From the NCBI GenBank assembly GCA_036924285.1, contig JAYKYS010000002.1, forward strand, positions 46,391,501-46,455,500: 64,000 nucleotides of DNA, read 5' to 3'. Position numbers and translations under genes: made by a program. The notes beneath the pieces were generated by a model. The model was given only the letters and a program-made list of their open reading frames with translations. It searched no databases and was not told where the DNA came from. Shown piece by piece: positions 11,461-21,303 of this stretch. Numbering within the stretch: position 1 is the stretch's first letter; the number at the start of each line of letters is the position of its first letter. Source of the DNA: Asterella californica (lineage: Eukaryota > Streptophyta > Marchantiopsida > Marchantiales > Aytoniaceae).

Positions 11461-11497
11461 GTCGACGTGTAAACCAGTCGACTGTTTACACGTCGAC
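11461..11497. repeat. Perfect inverted repeat with 14-bp arms and 9-nt loop
   Basis: GTCGACGTGTAAAC (11461-11474) is the exact reverse complement of 11484-11497. The central CAGTCGACTG is itself a palindrome. The arms contain ACGTG/CACGT cores of the kind bound by plant bZIP factors, but no gene is clearly attached. Confidence 0.85.
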
Positions 11498-14156
11498 AGC
11501 GGAAGCATAAGAATTCATTACATTCTATACCCACGGCACTTTTTGGTTAAAAGAAATTCACTGAACTCCAAATGACAAGTTCGTGCGCGATAGTACTCTG
11601 AGAACTCTTGAAAAGCGGTTCTTTCTGTCACAGTGGAGAGAGAAGAACTTGGAACACTCCCTTAAGCTTTTTCCGGAACTTGAGTAACTCACTACTTTCG
11701 GTTCTTTTGATTCTTTTACCTTCAAGCGAGCAGGAGTGGCAGTTAGGGAGAAAGTATGGAGAATTACCAGATAGGTGCTAGATGTACTCGGGATAGGACT
11801 AGGATATGGATTTTAATGTAGGAAATTATCTGTCTCAGACAAGGATATCTTTTTAATTTCCAGTGATTTTCTAAGGATATCATGTTTGTATGGATTTTAT
11901 GTAGGTAAATTTTGTGATGCATGGATTTTTTTGTTGTTTACAGATATCGTCTAGGTGTCACCGTGTCATATTCTAGTAGTGTAGGATCCGCTTTTCTTGA
12001 CTGTTTTTTCTCCTCAGTTGGTAAGTGTTGCCGTTGCATAAAATCTTGGTTCACACAGCTCTAGTCTTGGTTCTAGACTAGTCGTTCCTGATAAGATATG
12101 TACGCTTAACTGTAGACTCGAACCATGGATCCTGCCTCATCTCATTAATATTGTTTCGGGCAATGCTCATTCCTAGGAGAACGGTTTGGAACTTGTACTA
12201 TACGACGAGCGACTGCGAAGCAAGACTTACTGCTAAAACCAACTCTTGAGCTGCTGAGGACTTGTACGCAACTCTAGATCTTGACATTACTACATTCGAT
12301 CTAGCGATTGGCTTTTCCATATTCAACCAAAGAGATGCAGTGCTCCTTGTCTTTGTCTCAAAATCTCATCGAGTAATCAGTAATGAATTCTTCACATTTT
12401 TCCAGAGGCTCGTTTAAATCGTCCAACTTCTGACTTAATCTGTTTACACCGATCTCTTTTAACATTCATGCAATCTCTAAGCGGCTGAAGTCTCATACAC
12501 ATATATAGAAGATCACAAACGTGGGGTAGCAACTAACACTGCCTGGTGAGGCGATCGATGGATTATGTTCTCTACATTGTTTTAACACAATTAACGCCAC
12601 CTTTAATCTTATAATGAGGCTGATGATGCAAACAGTTTGTTGATGATGATCTGTCCACTAATTACTGGGAATGGGAAATGACATTCACGAGTGCGTGTGT
12701 TTGGTTGCGATGTGAATGGCGGAAACTGCATAGATAGCTCTGTATTAGTGCACACCGAAAGCAATATTTCTGTACAATGAAGCGAAATCAACACCTCTGT
12801 GCGATCCATTCTATATTCAACTGCCCCTTAAGTACACCATTCGGAACCTTAGGTTCGAGAAGCATATATGCCAAGAAGTTTGGTTCGGTAGCTATGGTTC
12901 CAGTTGATGTAATCACGCACTGAAAGAAAATGGGATTCAGACGATGAGGAAATGACGCGTCCTGTTAACCAAATATCTTGTTTGTGTAAATGTATAATCT
13001 GACAGTATTTCAAGGAACAACCGAACGGTAATATCTTCTCTGTGTTCATATCGTTTTCACCTCTTTCGCCGAGGTTTGATCTTGAAAATTCGGAAAGCAG
13101 GACGTTTGGATTCTTTTCGGTCCAAATTCGTTATCTGATTCTCCAGTTATTTCGTTTTTCCCTGAATTTCTATCCAAAATCTCGTTCTCCGCTCGAGTTG
13201 CTGGAGGAACGATTTGCACAGCTGGCCGAGAGTGATTCCTGGACAGTACTCTTTGCTACATTATGTACACAAACAAGGACTGTTTTAGTTTGAGCAAAAC
13301 ACGAGCTAATAAGCAATTTAAGGACGATATTCAGGATTCGTTAGTTCGAAGAGTCAATTCTGTTAACGTTTTATGTCATCGGACGTACTTTCCACCCTGG
13401 GTGATGTCTCCTGTCACTGAGAGAGAAGCTAGGCAGAGTAACGTTGCCAGTAGTCAAACAGAACTCTGCGTGTAAAACATATCCGAACCGCAAATCGGAC
13501 ACACGGACAGTTGCACTAACAGAGAGAGGGCAAGTTTGGGTTCGAACTTCGAAGGATCGATTGCACTTTGTTTGAAAAGGACCCTTGACCGATTGAGAGA
13601 GTGACAACTCGACGACGTCGGAATCCTCCACTTGATACGGAAATTTCTTTCCGGCAGCTGAATTGGGAACAATCGGTAAAAATGAAATGGAAAGAGATGA
13701 CGACATGGATTATGACGAGGCGCACTGAGTGTTCCAAGTAGTCTCGAGTTCGAAGTGATTTGCTGTTCGCGTAGTACCTAATAGCGCAAACTGCCGAGAG
13801 TATGATGGCATTTTCGCGCGCCAAGCAAGCATATTGAACTGGGATTCTGGGATCTCACGATAGGTAGCAACGTCGCGCTATCAGCTCCTTCACATACAAT
13901 CTAACACGCAGTTACTTACGACGACACTACCTAATCCATCAAGTAAGAAATCTTAACTAATCCGAAGAAGTCTACGTAGATCTGCGTTTATCAATTCCGC
14001 TAGGAGAGGATGATTTCTAGTACGACTATGGTAAATAGCTGACGATAGTCTAAAAAGGCATGTATATGTAAATCGCTCCTGCCGCGCGCGACGAGTGCAG
14101 CCAATTGCAAGTTTGATTAGAAAGCTACACTAGCACCGAAGCGCCCCAACATGTCT
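11498..14156. other. Low-copy DNA without a recognised gene
   Basis: Several frames of 60-111 codons occur on both strands (for example 13042-13293 plus and 13371-13706 minus) and overlap each other without recognisable domains. Base composition is balanced and I see no retroelement text. This could hold exons of an intron-rich gene that I cannot assemble by eye. Confidence 0.35.
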
Positions 14157-14216
14157 CGCTCCAGCTGGAGCGTCTATCTCCACGTCATCTTCGATCCACT
14201 GGTGGCATGACGTGGA
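14157..14216. promoter_or_regulatory. Palindrome cluster with ACGTCA boxes
   Basis: CGCTCCAGCTGGAGCG at 14157-14172 is a perfect 16-bp palindrome. It is followed by TCCACGTCAT (14179-14188) and its exact reverse complement ATGACGTGGA (14207-14216); a third CCACGTCA lies near 14250. ACGTCA is the core bound by TGA/bZIP factors. Which gene it would serve is unclear: the nearest recognised gene is the tRNA at 14410-14482, which would not need it. Confidence 0.35.
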
Positions 14217-14396
14217 GGCAGAGTATCTGTCCATGTTCGATCGTCTGTTTCCACGTCACCGTCTCATGAGCAATTTCTTCTTCTTGATTTCAAACTCGCG
14301 GCTTGGGCCTGTTCAAGCAAATTCAGAAATTGTGGAGAAAAAGGGTTTTGAAAAGGGCCTAAGTATTTATTCGAAGTCCACCCAAAACACGAACAG

Positions 14397-14400
14397 AAAA
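14397..14400 (-). terminator. RNA polymerase III terminator (T4) of the tRNA gene
   Basis: On the minus strand a TTTT run starts 10 nt after the 3' end of the tRNA-Ala, the usual position and form of a Pol III stop signal. Confidence 0.75.
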
Positions 14401-14409
14401 GACACACGG

Positions 14410-14482
14410 TGGAGATGCGGGGACTCGAACTCCGTACCTCTCGCATGCGAAGCGAGCGCTCTACCAGGTGAGCTACATCCCC
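14410..14482 (-). tRNA. trnA-CGC: tRNA-Ala(CGC)
   Basis: The minus strand folds as a 73-nt cloverleaf. The acceptor stem GGGGATG pairs with CATCTCC and contains the G3:U70 pair that identifies alanine tRNAs; the discriminator is A. The D arm is GCTC-ACCTGGTA-GAGC. The anticodon arm CTCGC-TTCGCAT-GCGAG places CGC in the loop. The variable loop is AGGTA. The T arm CGGAG-TTCGAGT-CCCCG has one A:C mismatch. No CCA is encoded and there is no intron, as expected for this nuclear tRNA. The internal A and B boxes serve as Pol III promoter. The mismatch may make it a weak or decaying copy. Confidence 0.93.
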
Positions 14483-16273
14483 TTGGTTGCATTTTGCCCT
14501 GGGTTTACATATTTGTTCTATTGGGTTTGCGACACAATCAATTCATGGCACTAAAGGAGCAGATCACAGCGTCTATGACTCGTTTCGTATTCCTTGCATA
14601 CAGTCATATCACCTCTGCGACTTTCTTGAACTGGACATAGGGCGCGTGGCAAAGGAAACGGCTATTAATCCATCCTTTTTCAATCTTCAGTTACCACTTC
14701 TCTTTGACTGACGGACGGAACTCTTTGCACATAGTTGAGTTTCAACATCCTGACGCTAAGAGTCAGATGCCTCAAATGTGACCTGGATTCTCAGATTCAG
14801 GGCCTGAAAACGCACTTCAACTCTTGCGTGAGCACCATGATACTAATTCTGAGAAGCAACCAAATCTGTGCAAGTCCTGTGCGTTGTCTCAACACGGGGC
14901 TTCATGGACAAACTGATAGAACGCAGATGAGGTTTGAGTTTCATTACGTCTTTCGCAAACCTGGTCCAGCTAATAGTACGTGCCTTAGAACAAATGGCTC
15001 CACGAGAATCGAGCGAGATCGTCACTGTAAGAATACAGCAGAAGCTTAAGGGAAGCGAGCGGATTGAATGGAAACTAGTAAACCACCTCAGAGGATTCTG
15101 GTGATGTCTGTTCGAATGCCGATTTAAACGCACTTTACAGTTAAGCTGCGCACACTGTTAGCTCCAAATGTCATGGTTTCTTCGTTCCTGACATTCTGAT
15201 AGCTGACGGTAAAGAAAACTCCGTAGCTGCGAACGTTTGAGCATATGTCATCTCTCCCTCATAGGCTTGTTACTCTTGAAGTCCTGCGCTGCACACCTTC
15301 TCCGGATATTGCTCTCTGCTATCCGTTTAATTTGTGAGCAGTTGGCGTGAACATATTATGTCAGCTATATAGAAAACGCAGATTCTGTTTATCAGATTCA
15401 GTGATTGCCCGTTGTCATTCAGATCTAGAAATCCAAAACAACATTCAGGACTTCTCCTGAAGTCTCAGCTTGAACGTACATGTACATATACTGCTGACTG
15501 CCTTTAAGTTAAGGATGCTGCAAAGTGTCCTACTGTCTGTCTTCGTCTCAACTTGAACATCATCAGTCAGACGATCAATTGTCTGTACTCTCGAACACTT
15601 TCCTATAATATGTTGTATATGCTTGCATCTGGACACTTCGCCTGGAGCTTGGAGATTGCCCATAACATGATCTCTTTTTGGACCGGCTAGAAACGGGATG
15701 TCTCATGATCAACATCACAGTACTTACGGTCCATTGTTTCAACGAGGAAATAAGAAGGCTGCTATATACTGGTTCATATCTGTGGAGGTCGAAGTAATAG
15801 CCTTTGTGCTCATGCACCCGATTAAACATTATCGAGTTACATCTCGAACTAACCTTCTCTGCTTACTTGTTCCTGGGGAGGTGAAGGTTGCAACCCACAA
15901 GAACACATTAAAGGGTAGAGCCGGGCCTTCACTGCAGATGAACCTCCGCTTGCTGGAACCATTTCTTGTCCAAAACTTTGTGCATGTTAGCCGCATCGAA
16001 TTTGTTCAGAGCTATTGCATCAATCCTTTCCGAATGCTGGAAGAATCTAAGTAGCCCACAGGCTCAGCCTTGTACTTGCACCTGACGAAAATAGTAACGG
16101 AGTTTGTTGCCTTGCCTTCCAGTGATCCTCCAGAGCAGTGGTGAACGAAATTCCAGCAGAAGGGGATGAACCGTAATCATGGCCGTTTGTCCACAGTTCC
16201 CAGTTAAATCACGCACACGGATCCTGAACGTACAAGGATCATGAGTTCCACCGCTCTTCGAGCGCCAGAAGTC
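14483..16273. other. No gene recognised between tRNA and copia element
   Basis: Short frames occur on both strands without known domains. On the minus strand at about 16220-15950 two alternating frames look protein-like (RIRVRDLTGNCGQTAM, then SVTIFVRCKYKAEPVGYL), suggesting a frameshifted exon or pseudogene remnant of unknown identity. Confidence 0.35.
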
Positions 16274-16278
16274 CTATA

Positions 16279-16460
16279 TGTTAAAGATAATGTCTAGTCT
16301 ATAGTCACATCTATAGTCACATCTCTATGACTAGTGACTAACCTCTTGTCCATAAGTTAGAGTATATAACAACCCCCTCTTAGGAGATGATGAGTCTACT
16401 GATTCTTTACTGATATATCTTCTAAAGTGGACAGTATTCACTTGGTTTGGTTCCTTAAAA
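16279..16460 (+). repeat. Copia 5' LTR
   Basis: It starts TGTTAAAG and ends TTAAAA, where the 3' LTR has TTAACA, so the terminal CA has mutated to AA. It has two copies of the 12-bp unit CTATAGTCACAT. Confidence 0.93.
16363..16369 (+). promoter_or_regulatory. TATA box of the copia LTR
   Basis: TATATAA lies 92 bp before the end of the 5' LTR, preceding the likely R region; the same sequence is in the 3' LTR. Confidence 0.6.
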
Positions 16461-16472
16461 TGGTATCAGAGC
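16461..16472 (+). other. Primer binding site, initiator tRNA-Met
   Basis: TGGTATCAGAGC immediately follows the 5' LTR and is the standard plant PBS complementary to the 3' end of initiator tRNA-Met. Confidence 0.93.
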
Positions 16473-16918
16473 TTAGGCACGAGCATTAGCAAGGAGAACG
16501 AGGAACCAGAGAGTAAAAAGCACACTACCTTCAACTGAAAAGTGAGAAAGAAGACGAAAATTTCTGATCAAACTACCTTTGACTGCGTTTTTGGAGGGGA
16601 AGGAGGTCGAATTAGGCAAATCTGAGAGTGGATTCGGAGTTAAAAAGGCTCTGTCTTTCTAAGGGATTTGCAAAGAGCTTTCCAACGGTTCAACTTTCGA
16701 CCCAAACTGACCTCGTATAAGGAAGCTACACTTTGGGGAACCCTTGGTCAATGGATCTTTGACTGCACTTTTGAAGACCTTAACGATCGATTTCCGCGTT
16801 TCTGAGATTTTTGCCGTGCTGGACGAGGTTGCAGAGGATTACAATATAGACATTACTTCCACCTCCACAACCACTTAAAGGAGTTCCAGCTTTTTCCCAC
16901 CTACTTTACTTTCGATCG

Positions 16919-17736
16919 ATGACTAACGTTAGTGATAACTTGCTTCATGATCATCATAAGTTGGATAGCACAAACTATCCAATATGGTGTTTCAAAGTTC
17001 AAGCCATTTTCCAGAACTACGATTATGGGACATAGTGTTGGGTGATGAAGAAAGACCTATCGAATCACTAGCTGCTGTCAAAGCTTGGAACAAAAGAGAT
17101 CAACAAGCACTTGCCATCATCAAGATGACCATAAAAGACTCGGAAATCATGGATATCTTGGAGGCTAAAACTTCTAAAGATGTTTGGGATACTTTCACCA
17201 AGAAGCACGAAGGAGCTGCTCGAGGGAGGAAGAGAATGCTACGCAGAAAGTTAAACACTTTGCAGATGGTTGCAGGCATCTCACTCGAAGAGCACTTCAA
17301 TACTGTCAAAGGGTTGCTACAACAACTGAAGAATCTGGCTGGAGGTATAGATGAGGATGACTTGGTGCTTATAGTGCTCCAGAGCTTACCAGAACCATAT
17401 GAGCACTTTGTCAAAGCTGTGGATGTACGCAAGGAGCCTGTCTCATTTGAAGAACTGCAAACACTAGCTTTGCAAGAAGCAATGAATATCGAAACCAAGT
17501 CAGCTCAAACAACTATCACAATTGATGCAGCTTTCTTCTCCAAGAGGAGAGATCATAAGCGGGGTAGACCTCAAGATTCGCAATCAAAACAAAAGGAGCA
17601 TTGGGACAACAAGAGAGGCAAGTTCAACAAACGTGACTCAGAGGGCAACTCCAACAAACCAAAACCTGGGAACTGTAACTACTATAAGAAACGTGGTCAT
17701 TTCGCCTATGAGTGCAAGAAGAAGGCTTTTGATTAA
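16919..17736 (+). pseudogene. Copia gag (UBN2-type), frameshifted
   Basis: The natural start is ATG 16919: the first 38 codons end with LDSTNYPIWCFKVQAIFQNY, the usual copia gag N-terminus. A one-base loss near 17023 ends this frame at a stop, and the rest reads on from LWDIVLGDEERP in the frame of 16984-17736. The C-terminal CCHC zinc knuckle is damaged: the second cysteine (codon 17683-17685) is tyrosine, giving CX2YX4HX4C. It ends at an in-frame TAA (17734-17736), after which protease text continues in the same frame, so gag and pol were once one polyprotein. Confidence 0.9.
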
Positions 17737-18390
17737 CGTTCCAACATCAACAACAGAGGTAACTTCATCCAGACAACTGATCACGAAGAGAAGCTGTTCT
17801 TCACTGCCATGTTTACAGACACACATGACCAACAATGGTGGATTGATTCTAGAGCATCAAATCATATCACCTCAAAGAAGGAGTGGTTTCAAGACTTTCA
17901 TCCTCTTAATGGACCAGAGATACGACTCGGAGATGGTAAGGGCTACCAAGTCCAAGGGGAAGGTAACATTCGTATTAAGGTACCTTCAGGTCAGATAAGA
18001 ACCATTGGAGGTGTCTTGTTTGTACCTGGTGTAGTGCATAATCTTTTGAGTGTTGATAAACTTGCTACAAACGAGTTTCAACTGTCATTTGATGCACAAG
18101 GATGTTCCATTCTCGACCAAGGAACTGTGGTAGCTACAAGGCTAAAGGTTGACCACTTGTATGAGTTACAAGTCTTATCTTTGGTAGCTCCAGTTCTAGC
18201 TGCAGTAACAGATACGAGCCAGTTATGGCATCTTCGACTTGGACACTTACACTATCAAAAAATGCATAAACTGTTTCATGAAGACTTGGCCCTTAGTGTT
18301 TCGAAACTAATCTCTGTTAACACTCTGTGTGAAGTTTGCCTTAGATCTAAACAGACTCGAAGGAAGTTCTTCAAAACTACTGCAACATGA
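17737..18390 (+). pseudogene. Copia protease and pre-integrase region
   Basis: The frame continues directly from gag. The aspartic protease motif reads WIDSRASNHIT: the catalytic D-S-G has become D-S-R (codon 17851-17853, AGA for GGA), which should abolish activity. Later come ILDQGTV-like text and LWHLRLGHLHYQKM, the GAG-pre-integrase histidine region, and CEVCLRSKQTR. It ends with TGA at 18388 and a second stop TAA at 18394. Confidence 0.9.
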
Positions 18391-18396
18391 GCAACA

Positions 18397-19111
18397 TAAA
18401 TCCTTCAGTTGTTACATACAGATCTCTGTGGACCTACTGAGACTATTTCGCTTGGAGGTTCTAAGTACTTTATGCTGGTTGTTGATGACTTCTCGAGATA
18501 CATTTGGGTTTTCTTCCTGTTAAGAAAGTCTGAAGCACTCTCGAATCTTCAACAGCTTGTTAACATGGTGGAAAGACAGACTGGACAACTAGTGAAGAGT
18601 CTGCGAAGTGATAGAGGAGGAGAGTTCACTTCCAAGGCTGCTGACCAGTATTTTGCTGAGGATACTGCGGCACTTGACTACAGCTTACATGCCTCAGCAA
18701 AATGGAGTGGTTGAAAAGAAGAACAGAACTGTCGTGGAGATGGCAAGAAGTCTTCTTCTTGAACAAGATCTTCCAAAAGATCTTTGGGCTGAAGCTGTGA
18801 ATACTGCGGTCTACCTTCTCAACAGAAGTCCAACAAATGATGTGAGCAACAAAACTCTATTCGAAGCTTTCACAGGGAAGAAACCAGATCTCTCTAACCG
18901 ACGAATTTTTGGATGTAAAGCATATGTTTCAACTCCTAAAAAATTACTCCAAAAGTTTGATGGTAGATCTCAGATCTGTACATTCATAGGATATCCAGCA
19001 AAAGAAAAGAGATATAGGCTGTTGAGTGCCGCAAGAAAGATCATCATCAATCGAGATGTAGTGTTTTTTAGAGGTCCCTTCATCTCGAAACTCACAACAC
19101 CATCTTTCTGA
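18397..19111 (+). pseudogene. Copia integrase, frameshifted across the core
   Basis: The core begins LLHTDLCGP (first catalytic D) and continues through FMLVVDDFSRYIWVFFL and SLRSDRGGEF (second catalytic D) in the frame ending at 18714. A frameshift near 18660 moves it to the frame of 18608-19111, which carries TAYMPQQNGVVEKKNRT with the third catalytic acidic residue (E), then LWAEAVNTAVYLLNRSP and RIFGCKAYV. All three acidic residues of the DDE triad are present but in two frames. Confidence 0.92.
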
Positions 19112-19868
19112 CCTGCCACCTCTCTCAATCCAAACACCTACTTCAGAGACCCATGAAGAAGAAGCTCAAGCTCAACTAGAACCACCTCCTACACCACCTA
19201 CACAAGTTGAAGTTACTGAATCAGGTCCAACTACAGCAGATTCGCCTCTCATACACCAAACTACTCCAGATTCGAATCTTGCTGCTCAACCAAGGAGACC
19301 TATCAGAACAAGGAAGGTTCCTGCAAGGCTAGAGGATTATATTCTCATGGCTGAAGCTCAAGGTGATGGAGAAACTATTACATTAGAGGAGGCTTTCAGT
19401 AAAGATCAATGGAGACGTGCTATGCAAGAAGAATATGATGCATTACTCAAAAATGCAACTTGGAGCTTAGTACCTCTTCCAACAAACAGGAAAGCACTTG
19501 GCTGTAAGTGGGTTTTTAAGATCAAGAGACATGCGGATGGAACTATTGAGAGATATAAGGCTCGCCTTGTTGCAAAAGATTATTTGCAGACTGCAGGAGA
19601 AGATTTTCAGGAGACCTTCACACCTGTGGTAAAACTTAACTCCATTCGAGTTCTTTGTGCTCTTGCAAAACAACATGGTTGGAAGTGTCTACAAATGGAT
19701 GTTAAGAATACATTTCTTAATGGGATTCTTGAAGAAGATATCTACTTGCAGCAACCACCTGGGTTTGTTCGTAAAGGAGGTGAACAGTTAGTGTGCAAGC
19801 TGACAAGGCATTGTATGGCCTCAAACAAGCTCCAAGAGCTTGGTACACAAGAATCGACACTTTCTTGA
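19112..19868 (+). pseudogene. Copia linker and reverse transcriptase, first part
   Basis: After a proline-rich linker (19112-19340) the RT starts near 19347 with WRRAMQEEYDALLKN and CKWVFKIKRHADGTIERYKA. It contains QMDVKNTFLNG, where the catalytic D precedes an A-to-T change in the usual AFLNG, and QQPPGFV. A frameshift near 19797 ends the frame; the remaining residues to 19868 are out of frame. Confidence 0.9.
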
Positions 19869-20623
19869 AGAAGCAAGGCTTCTCTCCTACAAGAGGTGAT
19901 CCAAACTTCTATGTTTTGATTACTTCTCAAGGTATTGTGTTCCTGTTACTGTACGTGGATGACCTGATAATATCCGGAAGTAATCAAGGAAGAATAAAGA
20001 AGATTCAGCAAGCTTTAATGCAAGAGTTTGATATGAAGGATCTAAGACTTCTCAACTTTTGTCTTAAAGTTCAGTTTCTGGAATACAATGAAATGTTATA
20101 CCTCTCTCAGGCAAGATACACAGAAAGTATACTTCAGGATTTCCAGATGGAGAAGTGCAAGCCTGCACCCACTCCTATGGTTATCTCGAAGGAGTGGCAA
20201 AGTTCTTCTGTTGATGATGAGCATGCAGATGCAACAGAGTTCAGGAAGCTGATCGGGAAGTTAATTTATCTGACTGTCACTACAAGACCAGATATTTCGT
20301 TTGCAGTCAGCAAACTCAGTCAGAATATGGAGTCTCTCGCAATTAAGCATATGAGGGCAACAAAGAGAGTTTTGTGCTACCTCAGGGGAACTACCAGCTA
20401 TGGACTCAGATATAGCTCAGATAAGTCACTTGGACTTGTTGGATTTACAGATGCTGATTGGGCAGATGATTCTACAGATCGTAAATCAATGTCTGGATTC
20501 GCATTTATGCTAGGAGAAGGTGCCATCACTTGGCAGCGTAAAAAGCAGCCAACTATTGCTTTATCCTCCTCTGAAGCAGAATATCATGGCTTGTGTAATG
20601 CAGCACGAGAGGCATTTGGCTAA
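19793..20623 (+). pseudogene. Copia reverse transcriptase second part and RNase H
   Basis: The frame resumes with ALYGLKQAPRAWYTRID and the catalytic YVDDLIISG box, then DMKDLRLLNFCLKVQF. RNase H follows: RPDISFAVSKLSQ, GFTDADWADD (catalytic D), KSMSGFAFMLGEGAITW and ALSSSEAEY (catalytic E). A final frameshift near 20620 puts the end of RNase H (WTDSMSAIAL, HIEVVHFI-like, DIFTKPL) into another frame up to about 20900. Confidence 0.92.
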
Positions 20624-20909
20624 GATGGATGTTGGAAGATGTAAGTGTCAACCAAGACACTCCAACAATAATCTGGACTGATAGCATGAGTGCAATAGCA
20701 TTGGTGAAAAATCCAGTGCATCATGCTAGAACAAAGCACATTGAAGTGTAAGTCCACTTCATCAGGGAAAAAATAATTTTGGGAGAGGTTGTTACTCAAT
20801 GGGTAACAACTGATGACCAAACTGCTGATATATTCACCAAGCCTTTGTCTTCATACAGGTTTCAAAAATTGAGACTTGAACTTGGTGTATATTCAGTACC
20901 ACTGACATT

Positions 20910-20917
20910 AAGAGGGG
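20910..20917 (+). other. Copia polypurine tract
   Basis: AAGAGGGG directly precedes the 3' LTR and would prime plus-strand DNA synthesis. Confidence 0.85.
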
Positions 20918-21124
20918 TGTTAAAGATAATGTCTAGTCTATAGTCACATCTATAGTCACCTCTATAGTCACCTCTATAGGCACATCTCTATGACTAGTGA
21001 CTAACCTCTTGTCCATAGGTTAGAGTATATAACAACCCCCTCTTGGGAGATGATGAGTCCACTGATCCCTTTACTGATATATCTTCTAAAGTGGAGAGTA
21101 TTCACTTGGTTTCGTTACTTAACA
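20918..21124 (+). repeat. Copia 3' LTR
   Basis: It starts TGTTAAAG and ends TTAACA. It differs from the 5' LTR by scattered substitutions and by four rather than two copies of the 12-bp CTATAGTCACMT unit. Confidence 0.93.
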
Positions 21125-21303
21125 CTATATATGCAAGCTAAAGCTGAAAAGCATAATAATAAGAATCCCTAGGGGGCAATAGTCGTGGAACTTTTAGTTT
21201 CCGAAGCCAGAATTTCAGTCAATTCTTAAGAAGCAAAACTTGGGGATTAAGCTGTTATGCAGAAATGTGACTCGGTCGATCCTAACATTATTTTGATCTT
21301 AGA

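Larger units (their letters stand above)
16274..21129 (+). mobile_element. Ty1/copia LTR retrotransposon, complete but inactive
   Basis: The element has two LTRs of 182 and 207 bp, a PBS for initiator Met tRNA, a polypurine tract, and the copia domain order gag, protease, integrase, RT, RNase H. It is bounded by the target duplication CTATA (16274-16278 and 21125-21129). The coding region is broken by in-frame stops and at least five frameshifts. Key protease and zinc-knuckle residues are also changed, two of the changes being of the G-to-A type expected from methylcytosine decay on the other strand. Its 3' end lies 175 bp beyond the stop of the minus-strand gene at 21304-23082. Confidence 0.95.

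Noticed and set aside
14212..14640. Plus-strand ORF of 142 codons
   Set aside because: It reads straight through the antisense strand of the tRNA-Ala gene and has no domain.
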